Below, piece after piece: positions 27,458 through 36,598 of a stretch of DNA of 64,000 nt; positions within the stretch are counted from its first letter, which is position 1, and each line of letters opens with the position of its first letter. The notes under the pieces were generated by a model. That model did no database searches, was not told the origin of the DNA, and saw only the letters and a program-made list of their open reading frames with translations. Origin of the DNA: Pseudomonadota bacterium (GTDB lineage: Bacteria; Pseudomonadota; Gammaproteobacteria; Steroidobacterales; Steroidobacteraceae); the NCBI GenBank assembly GCA_023391815.1, contig JAEWAF010000080.1, forward strand, positions 113,736-177,735, in the 5' to 3' direction. The position numbers were made by a program, and so were the translations under genes.

Positions 27458-28228
27458 ATGGCGTCCGTCACGGTCAACCATCTATGGAAGGAATACGGCG
27501 ACCAGGTCGTGCTGGAGAATCTGAACCTGCACGTCGCCGATCGCGAGTTCGTCACCATCATCGGTGCGTCCGGCTGTGGCAAAACGACGTTCCTGCGCAT
27601 GCTGCTCGGAGTCGAACAGCCAACGAAGGGACAGCTGCTGATCGATGGCCAACCGGTCCCCGCTGAGCCTGGCCCGGATCGCGGCATCGTATTTCAGCGC
27701 TACTCTTTGTTCCCGCACTTGAGCGTGCTCGACAACCTCATGCTCGGCCTCGAGCTCTCCGGCTCACGTTGGTTGGGCAAGCTGTTCGGCGCCAGGCGGC
27801 GGCAAGCGCTGGAGAAAGCCGAGAGCCTGCTCGAAGCGATCGGACTGCATACGGCGCGCGACAAATATCCGTCGCAGCTCTCGGGCGGCATGCAGCAGCG
27901 CCTGTCCATTGCGCAGTCGGTCATCCGCGAACCCAAGATCTTGTTGCTCGACGAACCGTTCGGCGCCCTCGATCCCGGCATCACCGCCGACATGCACGAG
28001 ATCATCCTGCGTCTGTGGCAGGCGAATCGCATGACCATCTTCATGATCACTCACGATCTGAAGGAGAGCTTTCAGCTCGGCACCCGGCTGCTGGTGTTCG
28101 ACAAGCGTCGTCACGACCCGCATGCCCCGGAACGATATGGCGCGACTGTGACGTACGACATTCCGCTGAATCGAAAAAAGCACACGATGCCGCTGCCCGT
28201 ATTCACGCCGGCGCCGATGCGCCCGTAG
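27458..28228 (+). CDS. ABC transporter ATP-binding protein (NitT/TauT type)
   Basis: 256 residues, ATG two bases past the permease stop. Walker A GASGCGKTT, signature LSGGMQQRLSIAQS, Walker B ILLLDEPFGALD and the H-loop ITHDL are intact. The C-terminal tail after the ATPase core (about 220-256) is short and Pro-rich. It energises the neighbouring permease, completing a three-gene importer. Confidence 0.93.
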   Translation: MASVTVNHLWKEYGDQVVLENLNLHVADREFVTIIGASGCGKTTFLRMLLGVEQPTKGQLLIDGQPVPAEPGPDRGIVFQRYSLFPHLSVLDNLMLGLELSGSRWLGKLFGARRRQALEKAESLLEAIGLHTARDKYPSQLSGGMQQRLSIAQSVIREPKILLLDEPFGALDPGITADMHEIILRLWQANRMTIFMITHDLKESFQLGTRLLVFDKRRHDPHAPERYGATVTYDIPLNRKKHTMPLPVFTPAPMRP

Positions 28229-28365
28229 CGGCGCGAGCGGAGTGCGACCGGCCACTCATTCCGGGAACCCCCTACTCAACTCCCCGCGACCGTCGCCGTT
28301 AATACGGCAAACGATGCAGTCACTCCCTCGTGACCGCCAGATTCTGTGTAATTGGAGCGCGTGTA

Positions 28366-28737
28366 ATGTCTGGAGCCTCGAAGTCCATCCTCGCCGTCGA
28401 CGATTCAGCGTCCATGCGCCAGATGGTCCGGTACACCCTGGAAGGAGCTGGCTACGAGGTGATCCAGGCCGCCGACGGCGTGGAAGCCCTGGATCTCGCC
28501 AAGGGTCGCGGGGTGGATCTGGTGCTCACCGACGTGAACATGCCCCGCATGGACGGCATCACGCTGGTCAAGGAGCTGCGCGGCCTGGACAGCTACAAGT
28601 TCACCCCGATGCTGGTGTTGACCACCGAGTCCGGCCCGGAAACCAAGATGCGCGGCAAGCAGGCCGGCGCGACCGGCTGGATCGTCAAGCCCTTCAATCC
28701 CGATCAGTTGCTCGCGACCATCGCCCGAGTGCTCTGA
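28366..28737 (+). CDS. cheY: CheY-type single-domain response regulator
   Basis: 123 residues from ATG 28366. The receiver-domain residues are complete: acidic pair Asp12/Asp13, phosphoacceptor Asp56 (LTDVNMP), Thr86/87 and Lys108 (IVKPF). There is no output domain. In chemotaxis, CheY-P binds the flagellar switch; a role in another CheA pathway is equally possible because no CheA is in the window. It is followed 37 bp later by a CheZ-like gene. Confidence 0.9.
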   Translation: MSGASKSILAVDDSASMRQMVRYTLEGAGYEVIQAADGVEALDLAKGRGVDLVLTDVNMPRMDGITLVKELRGLDSYKFTPMLVLTTESGPETKMRGKQAGATGWIVKPFNPDQLLATIARVL

Positions 28738-28774
28738 AGCCCGCTGAAGCCACGGAGCCGCGGTACCACCGTCC

Positions 28775-29353
28775 ATGCTGCCCACTTCCATAGAAATCGC
28801 CAACGCCGAAGCAGCGCCGCTCGCCGACTGGACGCCCGAACAACAGATCGCGCAGATGCTCGAGCTGTGCGAGGCCCAGATGGAATCGGCGACGTGCGAA
28901 TCGGACCTCGCGGTCGACTCGCTCGTCAAGGCGTTTTCCGGCCTGGCCGAGACCGCCCGTGCCATCAAGGCCACTGCCACGAAGATGACGCCGGAACAGC
29001 GCGCCGCGCTCGGCGAGCTCGATCTGAAGAAACAGATGGAGTCGATCGAACGGCAGATGACTTCTGCCGTGGTCGCCTTCCAGTTCTACGACAAGCTCAC
29101 GCAGCGGCTCGGCCACGTGCGTTATAGCCTGTCGACGCTGGCTTTGTTTGTTTGCGACCGCGCGCAGGCCACGCAACGTGAGCAATGGCGCCGTCTTTTC
29201 ACAACGCTGAACCGGCTGTATCGCACCGAGGAAGAAAAGCAAATCTTCCAGATGATGGTGGAAGGCGCATCCGCCGATGAAGCTCGCGATCATATTCACC
29301 AGAGCACGCAGACAATTCGCGTCGGCACCGCCGGCGACATCGAGCTGTTCTGA
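28775..29353 (+). CDS. CheZ-like CheY-P phosphatase
   Basis: 192 residues, all-helical character. AFQFYDKLTQRLGHV contains Asp106 and Gln110 with the D-x3-Q spacing of the CheZ active site (Asp143/Gln147 in E. coli, motif DLTGQ). The adjacency to a cheY in the same orientation supports the assignment. The N-terminal region lacks the clear long-hairpin signature of enteric CheZ, and the C-terminal CheY-binding tail is not obvious. An intrinsic terminator follows. Confidence 0.6.
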   Translation: MLPTSIEIANAEAAPLADWTPEQQIAQMLELCEAQMESATCESDLAVDSLVKAFSGLAETARAIKATATKMTPEQRAALGELDLKKQMESIERQMTSAVVAFQFYDKLTQRLGHVRYSLSTLALFVCDRAQATQREQWRRLFTTLNRLYRTEEEKQIFQMMVEGASADEARDHIHQSTQTIRVGTAGDIELF

Positions 29354-29367
29354 GTTTTCCTAGCGAC

Positions 29368-29402
29368 GCCGCCACGGTTAGAAGCCGTGGCGGCTTTTTT
29401 AT
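29368..29402 (+). terminator. Rho-independent terminator after the cheY/cheZ-like pair
   Basis: A perfect 10-bp stem (29368-29377 with 29385-29394) with a 7-nt loop and a run of T from 29395. It begins 15 bases past the CheZ-like stop. Confidence 0.93.
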
Positions 29403-29646
29403 GCGCGCCGATGTTCCATAACTTGGCCGCTCCCGAGGCGCTTGAGGGATTCCCCTGCAAATATTTCCGACCTGTTACATCGCTTAAATATGAAGCTGAG
29501 AAGCGCGTCGCGTTTCCCATATTTTTGCGGCGCATTTACAGAATCAGTGTGATGTGAAGCACGGTGCAGATCTGCCGGGAAGCTATTGTTGCGACCGTCG
29601 ATTAGCTGTACCGCGGGTCCTATGCAGAACAACTAGGGAGCCACTC

Positions 29647-29859
29647 ATGGTGATCAAGTCTCAACAAATCGTCGGCATCGCCGGTGCGTTCGCGCTGGTC
29701 GGCGGAGCTTTGTGGGCCTCCTCGGCCCTGTTCAGCCCACCGAAGGATGTGCCCACCGTCGAAATCAGCCAGGTGCCGGAGCGCTCCTGGGCCGTGGAAA
29801 TCACCGATCTCGGCCCGGTCGAACCGACGCCCGAGAAGCGGACCGCAGCGAATCGCTGA
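29647..29859 (+). CDS. Small single-TM hypothetical protein
   Basis: 70 residues with AGGGAG ahead of ATG 29647. One hydrophobic helix (about 8-29), then a short soluble tail with VPTVEISQVPERSWAVEITD. The upstream 244 bp after the terminator contains no gene I can support and presumably its promoter. No family recognised. Confidence 0.6.
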   Translation: MVIKSQQIVGIAGAFALVGGALWASSALFSPPKDVPTVEISQVPERSWAVEITDLGPVEPTPEKRTAANR

Positions 29860-29869
29860 TACGGCCTCG

Positions 29870-30190
29870 TCACGCGGTCGGTGTGATCTCACCTTCGCCG
29901 ACCTTCTCGACCATCGTTTTGATGCCGTTCTCGAAGCCTGGCCCCGAGCCGTTGTAGAACAGGTACACCGGCTTCTCGTTGCGTAACAGATCGATCGCGT
30001 TGTGATAATGGTCGAGGTGGTAATACAGGACCACCTGGCCCTTGGTCACCGTGTCCGCGGGTAACGTCGTCCCGTTGGGCAGAAACACCATCATGCCGAT
30101 GTAGTTGCCCGCGCCCTTCAAGGCGATGCGCGGCGAAAAAGCGTTCGCGGAATAGAAGACCTCATACGCGTCGATGCGGGTCAGCGACAT
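29870..30190 (-). CDS. Hypothetical protein, about 106 residues
   Basis: It starts at ATG 30190 (MSLTRIDAYEVFYSANAFSP). A compact beta-rich sequence with VLYYHLDHYHNAIDLLRNEKPVYLFYNGSG, and no signal peptide or membrane helix. The regular alternation and lack of low-complexity sequence argue for a real gene, but I do not recognise it. It is convergent with the small TM gene, ten bases apart. Confidence 0.6.
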   Translation of the reverse strand: MSLTRIDAYEVFYSANAFSPRIALKGAGNYIGMMVFLPNGTTLPADTVTKGQVVLYYHLDHYHNAIDLLRNEKPVYLFYNGSGPGFENGIKTMVEKVGEGEITPTA

Positions 30191-30265
30191 TGCCAGTGGC
30201 TCCTGCCATGAGAGGGTAAGCGCAACTATATACGAGCCGGGAGCTGTGCCGGCTACACTGCGCGC

Positions 30266-30961
30266 ATGAGCACGATTTATCTGGTCCGTCACGGACAGGC
30301 GTCATTCGGCACCGACAACTACGACCAACTTTCCGCCACCGGCCGCGAACAAGTCCGGCAGCTCGGAAGCTATTTCGCCGGGCTGGGCGAACCTATCGAT
30401 CGCATCTATTCCGGTTCCTTGCGCCGGCAGACCGAAACCGCCGAGATCATCGCGGAGTCGCTCGGCGGCAGCGTGCCCATCGCTATCGAGACCGCGTTCG
30501 ACGAATACGACAGCGATCTGATCCTGCACACGTTCGCGAGCTCGTTGACGTCCGAGCAACTGGCGGAAGCGGGCTGGCCCGGACTGCGCACCGATCGCCG
30601 CAAGTTTCAATTCTTCCTGGAGCGGGCCGCCCGCGCCTGGGTCGAGGCGCGGATCGAAGCCGAAGCGATGACGCCCTGGCGCGATTTTCACAGCCGCATC
30701 TCTGCAGCGATTGAAACGATCATGCGCACCGAGGGCCGATCAAAAACATTGATCGTGAGCACCTCGGGCGGTGTGATCGGCACAGTCGTCGCGAACGTGA
30801 TGGGCCTGTCGAATCACATGGGCATCGAGCTCAACTGGGCCGTCCACAACGCCTCCATCACGCGCTTGATCTACAGCAGTGAAAAAGTCTCGCTGTCGAT
30901 GTTCAACGGCCTGCCGCACCTGGATCGTGCAGAGCTGAGACAGCTAATCACTTATCGTTGA
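30266..30961 (+). CDS. Histidine phosphatase (phosphoglycerate mutase-like) family protein
   Basis: 231 residues. The phospho-His motif LVRHGQASFG is at the N-terminus; SGSLRRQTETAEIIAE supplies the second Arg and STSGGVIGTVV replaces the usual second-His region, with His at the later NWAVHNASITRL. Family members dephosphorylate small metabolites or sugars. The substrate is not predictable here. It is transcribed toward the Cache-CheW gene, 128 bp downstream. Confidence 0.88.
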   Translation: MSTIYLVRHGQASFGTDNYDQLSATGREQVRQLGSYFAGLGEPIDRIYSGSLRRQTETAEIIAESLGGSVPIAIETAFDEYDSDLILHTFASSLTSEQLAEAGWPGLRTDRRKFQFFLERAARAWVEARIEAEAMTPWRDFHSRISAAIETIMRTEGRSKTLIVSTSGGVIGTVVANVMGLSNHMGIELNWAVHNASITRLIYSSEKVSLSMFNGLPHLDRAELRQLITYR

Positions 30962-31089
30962 TTCGCCACGCCCGCTGCACCTTTTTGGACGCGAGAAATC
31001 GCGACCCAGGGCGCATTTTACTTTTCAAGGTTGCTGCGTCGCGCGCCGTTATCTGTCTGACAAGATCCGATAACGAGGAACGGCAATTC

Positions 31090-33600
31090 ATGGTCAAGGC
31101 AGCGGTGGTACGTCATATGTCCTCGGTCGAGGACTATCGCACCCGCCTGGCCGGTTTGCAGGGCTCGTGGGATACGTTGTCGCTATTGTCTCATTTGCGC
31201 AGCGACGGCGCCGACATGAGCAGCACTCGCCAGGCGTTCGAGTCGCTGGCCAATGACCTCGTGCACAGCCTGAGTGAGGAAACATATAAGAAAGCGATGC
31301 TGGGACTCAAAGCGCGCGCTCAGATCGCAATCGACGTGCTCGTGCGCAACTTGTTCGAGCGCACCGCCGATATCGGCTTCCTTGCGATCGATGACGACAT
31401 TCGGGACTACCTGCGACAGCGCCGTGCCGACGCTTCACAGATCGAGAAGCTGAGCGATCGTCTGCGCGCCCGCTTCCGTGAGTACGTCGCCAAGTATTCG
31501 GTTTATCACGACGTGGTTCTACTGAACGACGGCGGCGAAGTCCTCGTCCGATTGGACGAGCGCCACATCATCGAGCGCACCTCCCACGAATTGCTGAAAC
31601 ACACGCTCACGACGCGTCAGGGCTACGTCGAGAGCTCCGGTCGCATCGACTTACTGCCCGAATCGGACCACAACCTGGTTTATTCATTTCGCGTCAACGA
31701 CGGCTCACGCGTCGCAGGCGTGCTGTGTCTGTGCTTTCGTTTCGAAGACGAAGTCGACGGCATCTTCGAAAAACTGCGCGCGGCGGACGATTGGACAGTG
31801 TTCTGCTTCCTCGATGCGGCTGGCACGGTGCTGGCCAGCAGCGACGCGTGGCAAATTCCAGTCGGCGCGCCGATGCCGGTCGTGCTCGATGCAGGCGGAC
31901 GTATCATTCGTTTCGCCGGCCGCGAATATCTCGCGGTCACCTGTCGCACGCAGGGCTATCAGGGTTACCCGGGCCCGGGCTGGCACGGACACGCGATGCT
32001 GCCGGTCGAGCATGCGTTCGACAGGCAGACCGGCGCGGCAGCGAAAACAATTCCGCGCGAATTGCTCGCAGCGCTGCGCGAAAGTCAGACCATCTTTTCG
32101 CCGGCCCTCCGCAGGATTCCATTGCAAGCCGATGCCATTCAGCGCGAGCTCAATCGCACGGTCTGGAATGGCAACGTGCGTCTTGCGACCAGCACGGATA
32201 CGAGCAGCGACTTCACTAAAGTCCTGTTGCGCGAGATCGGCAACGCTGGCCGTCGCACCCAGGATACTTTCGAGCACTCGATCAGCGAGCTGCAGGAAAC
32301 GGTGGTGTCATCCATCCTCGATGACGCGCAACTGCTCGCCTCGCTGGCCGTCGATGTGCTCGATCGGAATCTTTACGAGCGTGCGAACGACTGCCGCTGG
32401 TGGGCACTGAATGGCGCGCTGTGTCGCCATCTGTCGGACGGCAGCGGCGATGCTCGAGAGATTCTCCGCCAGATCAACACTCTCTATACCGTCTACCACG
32501 ACATCGTGCTGTTCGATCCGATGGGCCGCGTCGTTGCGGTCTCCAATCCATCACACGCGGAAAAGATTGGCAGCTCGATCGGTGAGCCCTGGGTTTCGGC
32601 CACACTGGACTTGCGCGACTCGCAACAGTACGCGGTTTCTGCCTTCGCGCGCAGCGATCTTTACGGCGGCCAACACACGTTGATCTATGGCGCCGCGCTT
32701 CGCAACGATTCTCGTCGTGTCGTCGGTGGCATCGGCCTGGTCTTCGACACGACGCCTCAGCTCAAAGCCATCTTGCGCGATGCTCTGCCTCGCACCGAAT
32801 CGGGCGACATCGTGCACGGCTGTATCGGATTGTTCGTCGATTCGCGCATGACTGTCATCGCGGCCACGTCGGACTATGAGCCGGGCGATACGATCAACTT
32901 ACCGCGTGACGTGCTAAGCGACGCACAGCAGACGGTTTGCATGAACGGCACTCACTACGCCGTCGGCGTGCGCAAGACTTCCGGCTATCGCGAGTACACC
33001 GGCATGGGCGCGTTCAGCTTGATCCTCATACCGCTCGGTGCCGCCATCGAGCGCGTGATCGTCCGGCGTGCCGAGCCGCAGAGTCATCGTCGCGTCATCG
33101 CGCAAGAGCCCATGATCGATATCGCGACGTTCTACTGCGGCCAGCAGCGGCTGGGATTGGAGCGAAACGCTATCGTCGAGGCCCTGGATGGCACGAATCT
33201 GCGACCGATTCCGAATGCGCCGACGTGGCACGCCGGCCTGCTGATGTATCGCCAGACCCCGCTGCCGGTGATCGATCTGAGCAAGCTGCTCAACGCCGGC
33301 CCGGGCACCGAGGCGCGCAACGTGATCGTCGTGCGCGCGGTCGAAACAGGTCAATTGTTCGGTTTATTGGTCGAAGAGCTGGCGGATATTCCCGAGGTCG
33401 CGGTCAGCCGCATCCTGCCAGTGGGCGATTTGAATGCGCGTGGCGTGGCGATTCTGGACCGCGCGGTACGACCCGAGAGAGCGGATGAGCCGATGCTCAT
33501 GCTGATGAACATCGAGCAGCTGCTGATTCACGCCGGCGCGGCCGGCTTCAAGTTATCGCAACCGATGGCGTCGGTGACGCAGCTCAGAGCCGCGGGCTGA
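31090..33600 (+). CDS. Soluble double Cache-like sensor fused to a CheW domain
   Basis: 836 residues from ATG 31090 (GAGGA upstream). Two homologous blocks resemble Cache sensors of chemoreceptors: block 1 has VRNLFERTADIGFLAID and YHDVVLLNDGGEVL, block 2 has LDRNLYERANDCRWWAL and YHDIVLFDPMGRVVAVSNP. The C-terminal ~140 residues form a CheW domain (DIATFYCGQQRLGLERNAIVEAL; YRQTPLPVIDLSKLL; GLLVEELADI). No membrane helix and no signal peptide are visible, so it should be a cytoplasmic coupling protein that senses a ligand directly. Confidence 0.82.
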   Translation: MVKAAVVRHMSSVEDYRTRLAGLQGSWDTLSLLSHLRSDGADMSSTRQAFESLANDLVHSLSEETYKKAMLGLKARAQIAIDVLVRNLFERTADIGFLAIDDDIRDYLRQRRADASQIEKLSDRLRARFREYVAKYSVYHDVVLLNDGGEVLVRLDERHIIERTSHELLKHTLTTRQGYVESSGRIDLLPESDHNLVYSFRVNDGSRVAGVLCLCFRFEDEVDGIFEKLRAADDWTVFCFLDAAGTVLASSDAWQIPVGAPMPVVLDAGGRIIRFAGREYLAVTCRTQGYQGYPGPGWHGHAMLPVEHAFDRQTGAAAKTIPRELLAALRESQTIFSPALRRIPLQADAIQRELNRTVWNGNVRLATSTDTSSDFTKVLLREIGNAGRRTQDTFEHSISELQETVVSSILDDAQLLASLAVDVLDRNLYERANDCRWWALNGALCRHLSDGSGDAREILRQINTLYTVYHDIVLFDPMGRVVAVSNPSHAEKIGSSIGEPWVSATLDLRDSQQYAVSAFARSDLYGGQHTLIYGAALRNDSRRVVGGIGLVFDTTPQLKAILRDALPRTESGDIVHGCIGLFVDSRMTVIAATSDYEPGDTINLPRDVLSDAQQTVCMNGTHYAVGVRKTSGYREYTGMGAFSLILIPLGAAIERVIVRRAEPQSHRRVIAQEPMIDIATFYCGQQRLGLERNAIVEALDGTNLRPIPNAPTWHAGLLMYRQTPLPVIDLSKLLNAGPGTEARNVIVVRAVETGQLFGLLVEELADIPEVAVSRILPVGDLNARGVAILDRAVRPERADEPMLMLMNIEQLLIHAGAAGFKLSQPMASVTQLRAAG

Positions 33601-34159
33601 GCTTCAGTTGGCGGATCAGCCCCGCGTAATACGCGTCCTTGCTGGCGTTGCGAGTAATCTCCAACTCGACCTGCTCGTCTCGTAGCAAGGCCATTCTCGT
33701 GGCCGCCTCCGCCCTGGGCGAAGACATGAAGGCTTGCGCTCGTCGCAACGCCTGGCCCATGTCGCACTTGTAGTAGGTCTGCGTGGCGAGCACCTGACGG
33801 CTCTCGTTGCGCGTGCCGCGATTCGAAATCCATAGCGAGTTCACGATGAGCTGCTCGCTCTGAACCCTGAATTCCTCGTCGGCACCGACCAGCGCACGAC
33901 GCACGAAAACGTTCGGTGCTTCGGCGGCCAGCTCGATCGAAGCCTGGCTGCCGATCCGACGCGGGTCCGCTTCGGACAGCACGGTGAACGCTGTGATCGC
34001 GGAGCCAGCCGCCGAGTACTGGACAATGGTTTCGCCCGCACTCGCGTCCTGACTGCACCATATGCCTTCGAGCGCCTTCGCCGAGCCGGAGGTCGCATGC
34101 GCGGCCTGCGCGCAGAAGGCGGTCAACACCATCGAAACGAAGAACTTGGCGGTAGACAT
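33584..34159 (-). CDS. Secreted hypothetical protein
   Basis: 191 residues from ATG 34159, chosen because a Sec signal peptide starts there (MSTAKFFVSMVLTAFCAQAAHA). The mature part begins LEGIWCSQDASAGETIVQYS, a lipocalin/DUF-like small-beta start, and ends in a helical Arg/Glu-rich segment. The 3' end overlaps the convergent CheW-fusion gene by 17 bases. No family recognised. Confidence 0.65.
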   Translation of the reverse strand: MSTAKFFVSMVLTAFCAQAAHATSGSAKALEGIWCSQDASAGETIVQYSAAGSAITAFTVLSEADPRRIGSQASIELAAEAPNVFVRRALVGADEEFRVQSEQLIVNSLWISNRGTRNESRQVLATQTYYKCDMGQALRRAQAFMSSPRAEAATRMALLRDEQVELEITRNASKDAYYAGLIRQLKLSPRL

Positions 34160-34302
34160 GGGCGAATCGCAGCTCGATCGTTGGACGGAGTCACATCGAG
34201 CAAGTTGCATGCCGGCACGGCACAGACCCTTGTGACGCCGCTGAATCGATGGTCCGTCAACAAACTGACGCAGAGAGCTTGATAAGAAACTCGACACTCA
34301 CC

Positions 34303-36591
34303 TCACCCCGCCAGCAACTCGAAACGCGCGCTGACTCCGGTGGTGGCCGATGGCGAGATCCACACGTCGAACTCACCGGGTTCGGCCGCGAACTGCATCC
34401 GGGCGTTGTAGAACGCCAGCTCCCGACGCGTCAGCGTGAACTGCACTTCGGTCGACGCCCCCGGCGGCAAGCGAACCTTCTTGAATCCCTTCAGCTCTCG
34501 AATCGGCCGCGTCATGCTTGCGACGAGATCGCGAATGTAGAGTTGGGCGACCTCCTCGGCCTCGCGCTCGCCGATATTCGTGATCTTCGCCGTGATGGTC
34601 AGCGTTGCGTTCCAGGCCAGCGACGCTGTGCTGAGCCGCGGCGACTCATATTCGAAGCGCGAATAAGTGAGGCCATGACCGAACGGATACAGTGCCTCGT
34701 TCGATACCTCGCGATACCGCGCTTTGAACGCCGGCCCTTCGTGATCTTGCGGCCGGCCCGTCGTGCGATGGCTGTAGAAATACGGCTCCTGACCGGAGTC
34801 TTGCGGGAAGCTCACCGGCAATCGACCGCTCGGACTGTAGTCGCCGAACAGTACGTCTGCGATTGCGCTGCCCGTCTCCGTGCCGAGAAACCACGTGGTC
34901 AAGATGGCGTGCGCGTTGCGGACCGCGCCTTCGAGCGCCAACGCACGGCCATTTCGTAACAGCACGATCAGCGGCTTACCCGCTTTGGCGACAGCCTCGA
35001 CCAGTTGTTGTTGAGGCGGCGGAACAATGATCTGTGTCCGCGATTGCGCTTCACCCGACATGTCCTGCCCTTCGCCGATTGCCAGCACGACCACATCGGC
35101 CGCGCGTGCCGCAGCGACGGCTGCTTCGATACCGCCGTCCATGGGTTTCTCGATCATCGAGCCGAGCGTCACGGTCAGCAGCGACTTATCGGTGAGCGCC
35201 GCCCGCATGCCCTGCTCCACGCTGACAACGTGATCGGGTTTCGCGAAGGGCGCCCAAGGCCCCGCGAGATTCAGGGTGTCGTTGCTGAACGGCCCGATCA
35301 GCGCGATCTTCTTGCCCGACTTGGGCAGCGGCAGCAGATTGCCTTCGTTCTTGAGCAGCACCATGGAAGCGCGCGCACTCTCGCGAGCGACGGCCCGCAG
35401 CTGTGGCGTCATCGTATTTCGTTTCTCGACTTCCGGATCGAGCGAGCGATACGGATTATCGAACAACCCGAGCAGATACTTGGTGCGTAACACTCGCCGC
35501 ACGGACTCATCGACGACCGCCATCGCGAGCTCGCCACTGGCGACCAGCTCCGGCAGATACAAGTTGTAAAGATCGCTCTGCATGCTGATGTCGACGCCGG
35601 CGAGGATGGCGAGCTTGGCCGCCTCTCGATCGTCCTTGGCGACGCCGTGCTTGACCAGCTCTTTGTCGGCCGTGTAATCGGAGACCACCATGCCGCGGAA
35701 TTTCCATTGCTCTCGCAGCAGCCCCGTCATCAGCTTGCGATTCGCCGACATCGGCACGCCATTGATGTCGTTGAATGAGCTCATCGTGGAGAGCGCGCCC
35801 GCATCGAATGCCGCTTTGAACGGCGGCAGATAAACCTCGTGCAAGGTCTGCTCGGACATCTCGACGCTGTTGTAATCCATGCCGCCCGAGGCAGCGCCGT
35901 ACGCGACGAAATGTTTCGGGCATGCCAGCAGGCTGTCCTCATCGGTGAGGCTCCGGCCTTGAAATCCACGCACGCGCGCGGCGGCGAGCACTGAGCCCAG
36001 GTAAGGATCTTCACCCGAACCTTCGGCGACGCGACCCCAGCGTTGGTCGCGACCGATGTCGACCATCGGCGCGAACGTCCAATGCAAACCATTCGCCGTC
36101 GATTCGACGGCAGCGGCACGCGCCGTACGCTCGGCGATCTGCGGATCGAAGCTCGCAGCCTCACCCAATGGAATAGGAAATATCGTGTACAGGCCGTGCA
36201 ACACGTCGGCGCCGAAGATCAACGGGATCTTCATCCGCGATTCCTCGACCGCGATCCGTTGAATGGCTCGTGCACCGGCGGCGCCCATGCCATTGAAGAC
36301 GCCGATCAAGCGGCCCTCGCGCACGCGCTGCGCGAGATTGTCATCGACCGGCGGGCCGGCTTCGGGGTTGATCTGAGCTTGCGGCGTCAGCCGCGTCATA
36401 TCGGAGAAGATGCTGAGCTGCCCAGCCTTCTCCTCGATGGTCATTTTCGCGATCAGCGCTTCGATATGCGCTTCGGCGCTTTTAGTGAGCGGGCTGGCGC
36501 ACGCTGCCCGCTCGGCCAGAGCGAGCAGCGTGAGCGACGACGCACCGAGTAGAAATTTCCGACGAGTAACAGCGTTGGCGACGGATGTCAT
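34303..36591 (-). CDS. bglX: Periplasmic GH3 beta-glucosidase (BglX-like), Tat-exported
   Basis: 762 residues. Twin-arginine signal TRRKFLLGASSLTLLAL, GH3 N-terminal barrel with WTFAPMVDIGRDQRWGR, KHFVAYG and the catalytic nucleophile Asp in GMVVSDYTAD. A C-terminal alpha/beta domain and a fibronectin III-like domain follow (EVAQLYIRDLVASMTRPIRELKGFKKV). It hydrolyses terminal beta-linked glucose from oligosaccharides. ATG 36591 is preferred over the TTG just upstream. Confidence 0.93.
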   Translation of the reverse strand: MTSVANAVTRRKFLLGASSLTLLALAERAACASPLTKSAEAHIEALIAKMTIEEKAGQLSIFSDMTRLTPQAQINPEAGPPVDDNLAQRVREGRLIGVFNGMGAAGARAIQRIAVEESRMKIPLIFGADVLHGLYTIFPIPLGEAASFDPQIAERTARAAAVESTANGLHWTFAPMVDIGRDQRWGRVAEGSGEDPYLGSVLAAARVRGFQGRSLTDEDSLLACPKHFVAYGAASGGMDYNSVEMSEQTLHEVYLPPFKAAFDAGALSTMSSFNDINGVPMSANRKLMTGLLREQWKFRGMVVSDYTADKELVKHGVAKDDREAAKLAILAGVDISMQSDLYNLYLPELVASGELAMAVVDESVRRVLRTKYLLGLFDNPYRSLDPEVEKRNTMTPQLRAVARESARASMVLLKNEGNLLPLPKSGKKIALIGPFSNDTLNLAGPWAPFAKPDHVVSVEQGMRAALTDKSLLTVTLGSMIEKPMDGGIEAAVAAARAADVVVLAIGEGQDMSGEAQSRTQIIVPPPQQQLVEAVAKAGKPLIVLLRNGRALALEGAVRNAHAILTTWFLGTETGSAIADVLFGDYSPSGRLPVSFPQDSGQEPYFYSHRTTGRPQDHEGPAFKARYREVSNEALYPFGHGLTYSRFEYESPRLSTASLAWNATLTITAKITNIGEREAEEVAQLYIRDLVASMTRPIRELKGFKKVRLPPGASTEVQFTLTRRELAFYNARMQFAAEPGEFDVWISPSATTGVSARFELLAG

Positions 36592-36598
36592 CAACCCA

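Noticed and set aside
30958..31089. Extended N-terminus for the Cache-CheW protein
   Set aside because: It overlaps the stop of the histidine phosphatase gene and has no ribosome site, whereas GAGGA precedes ATG 31090 at correct spacing.
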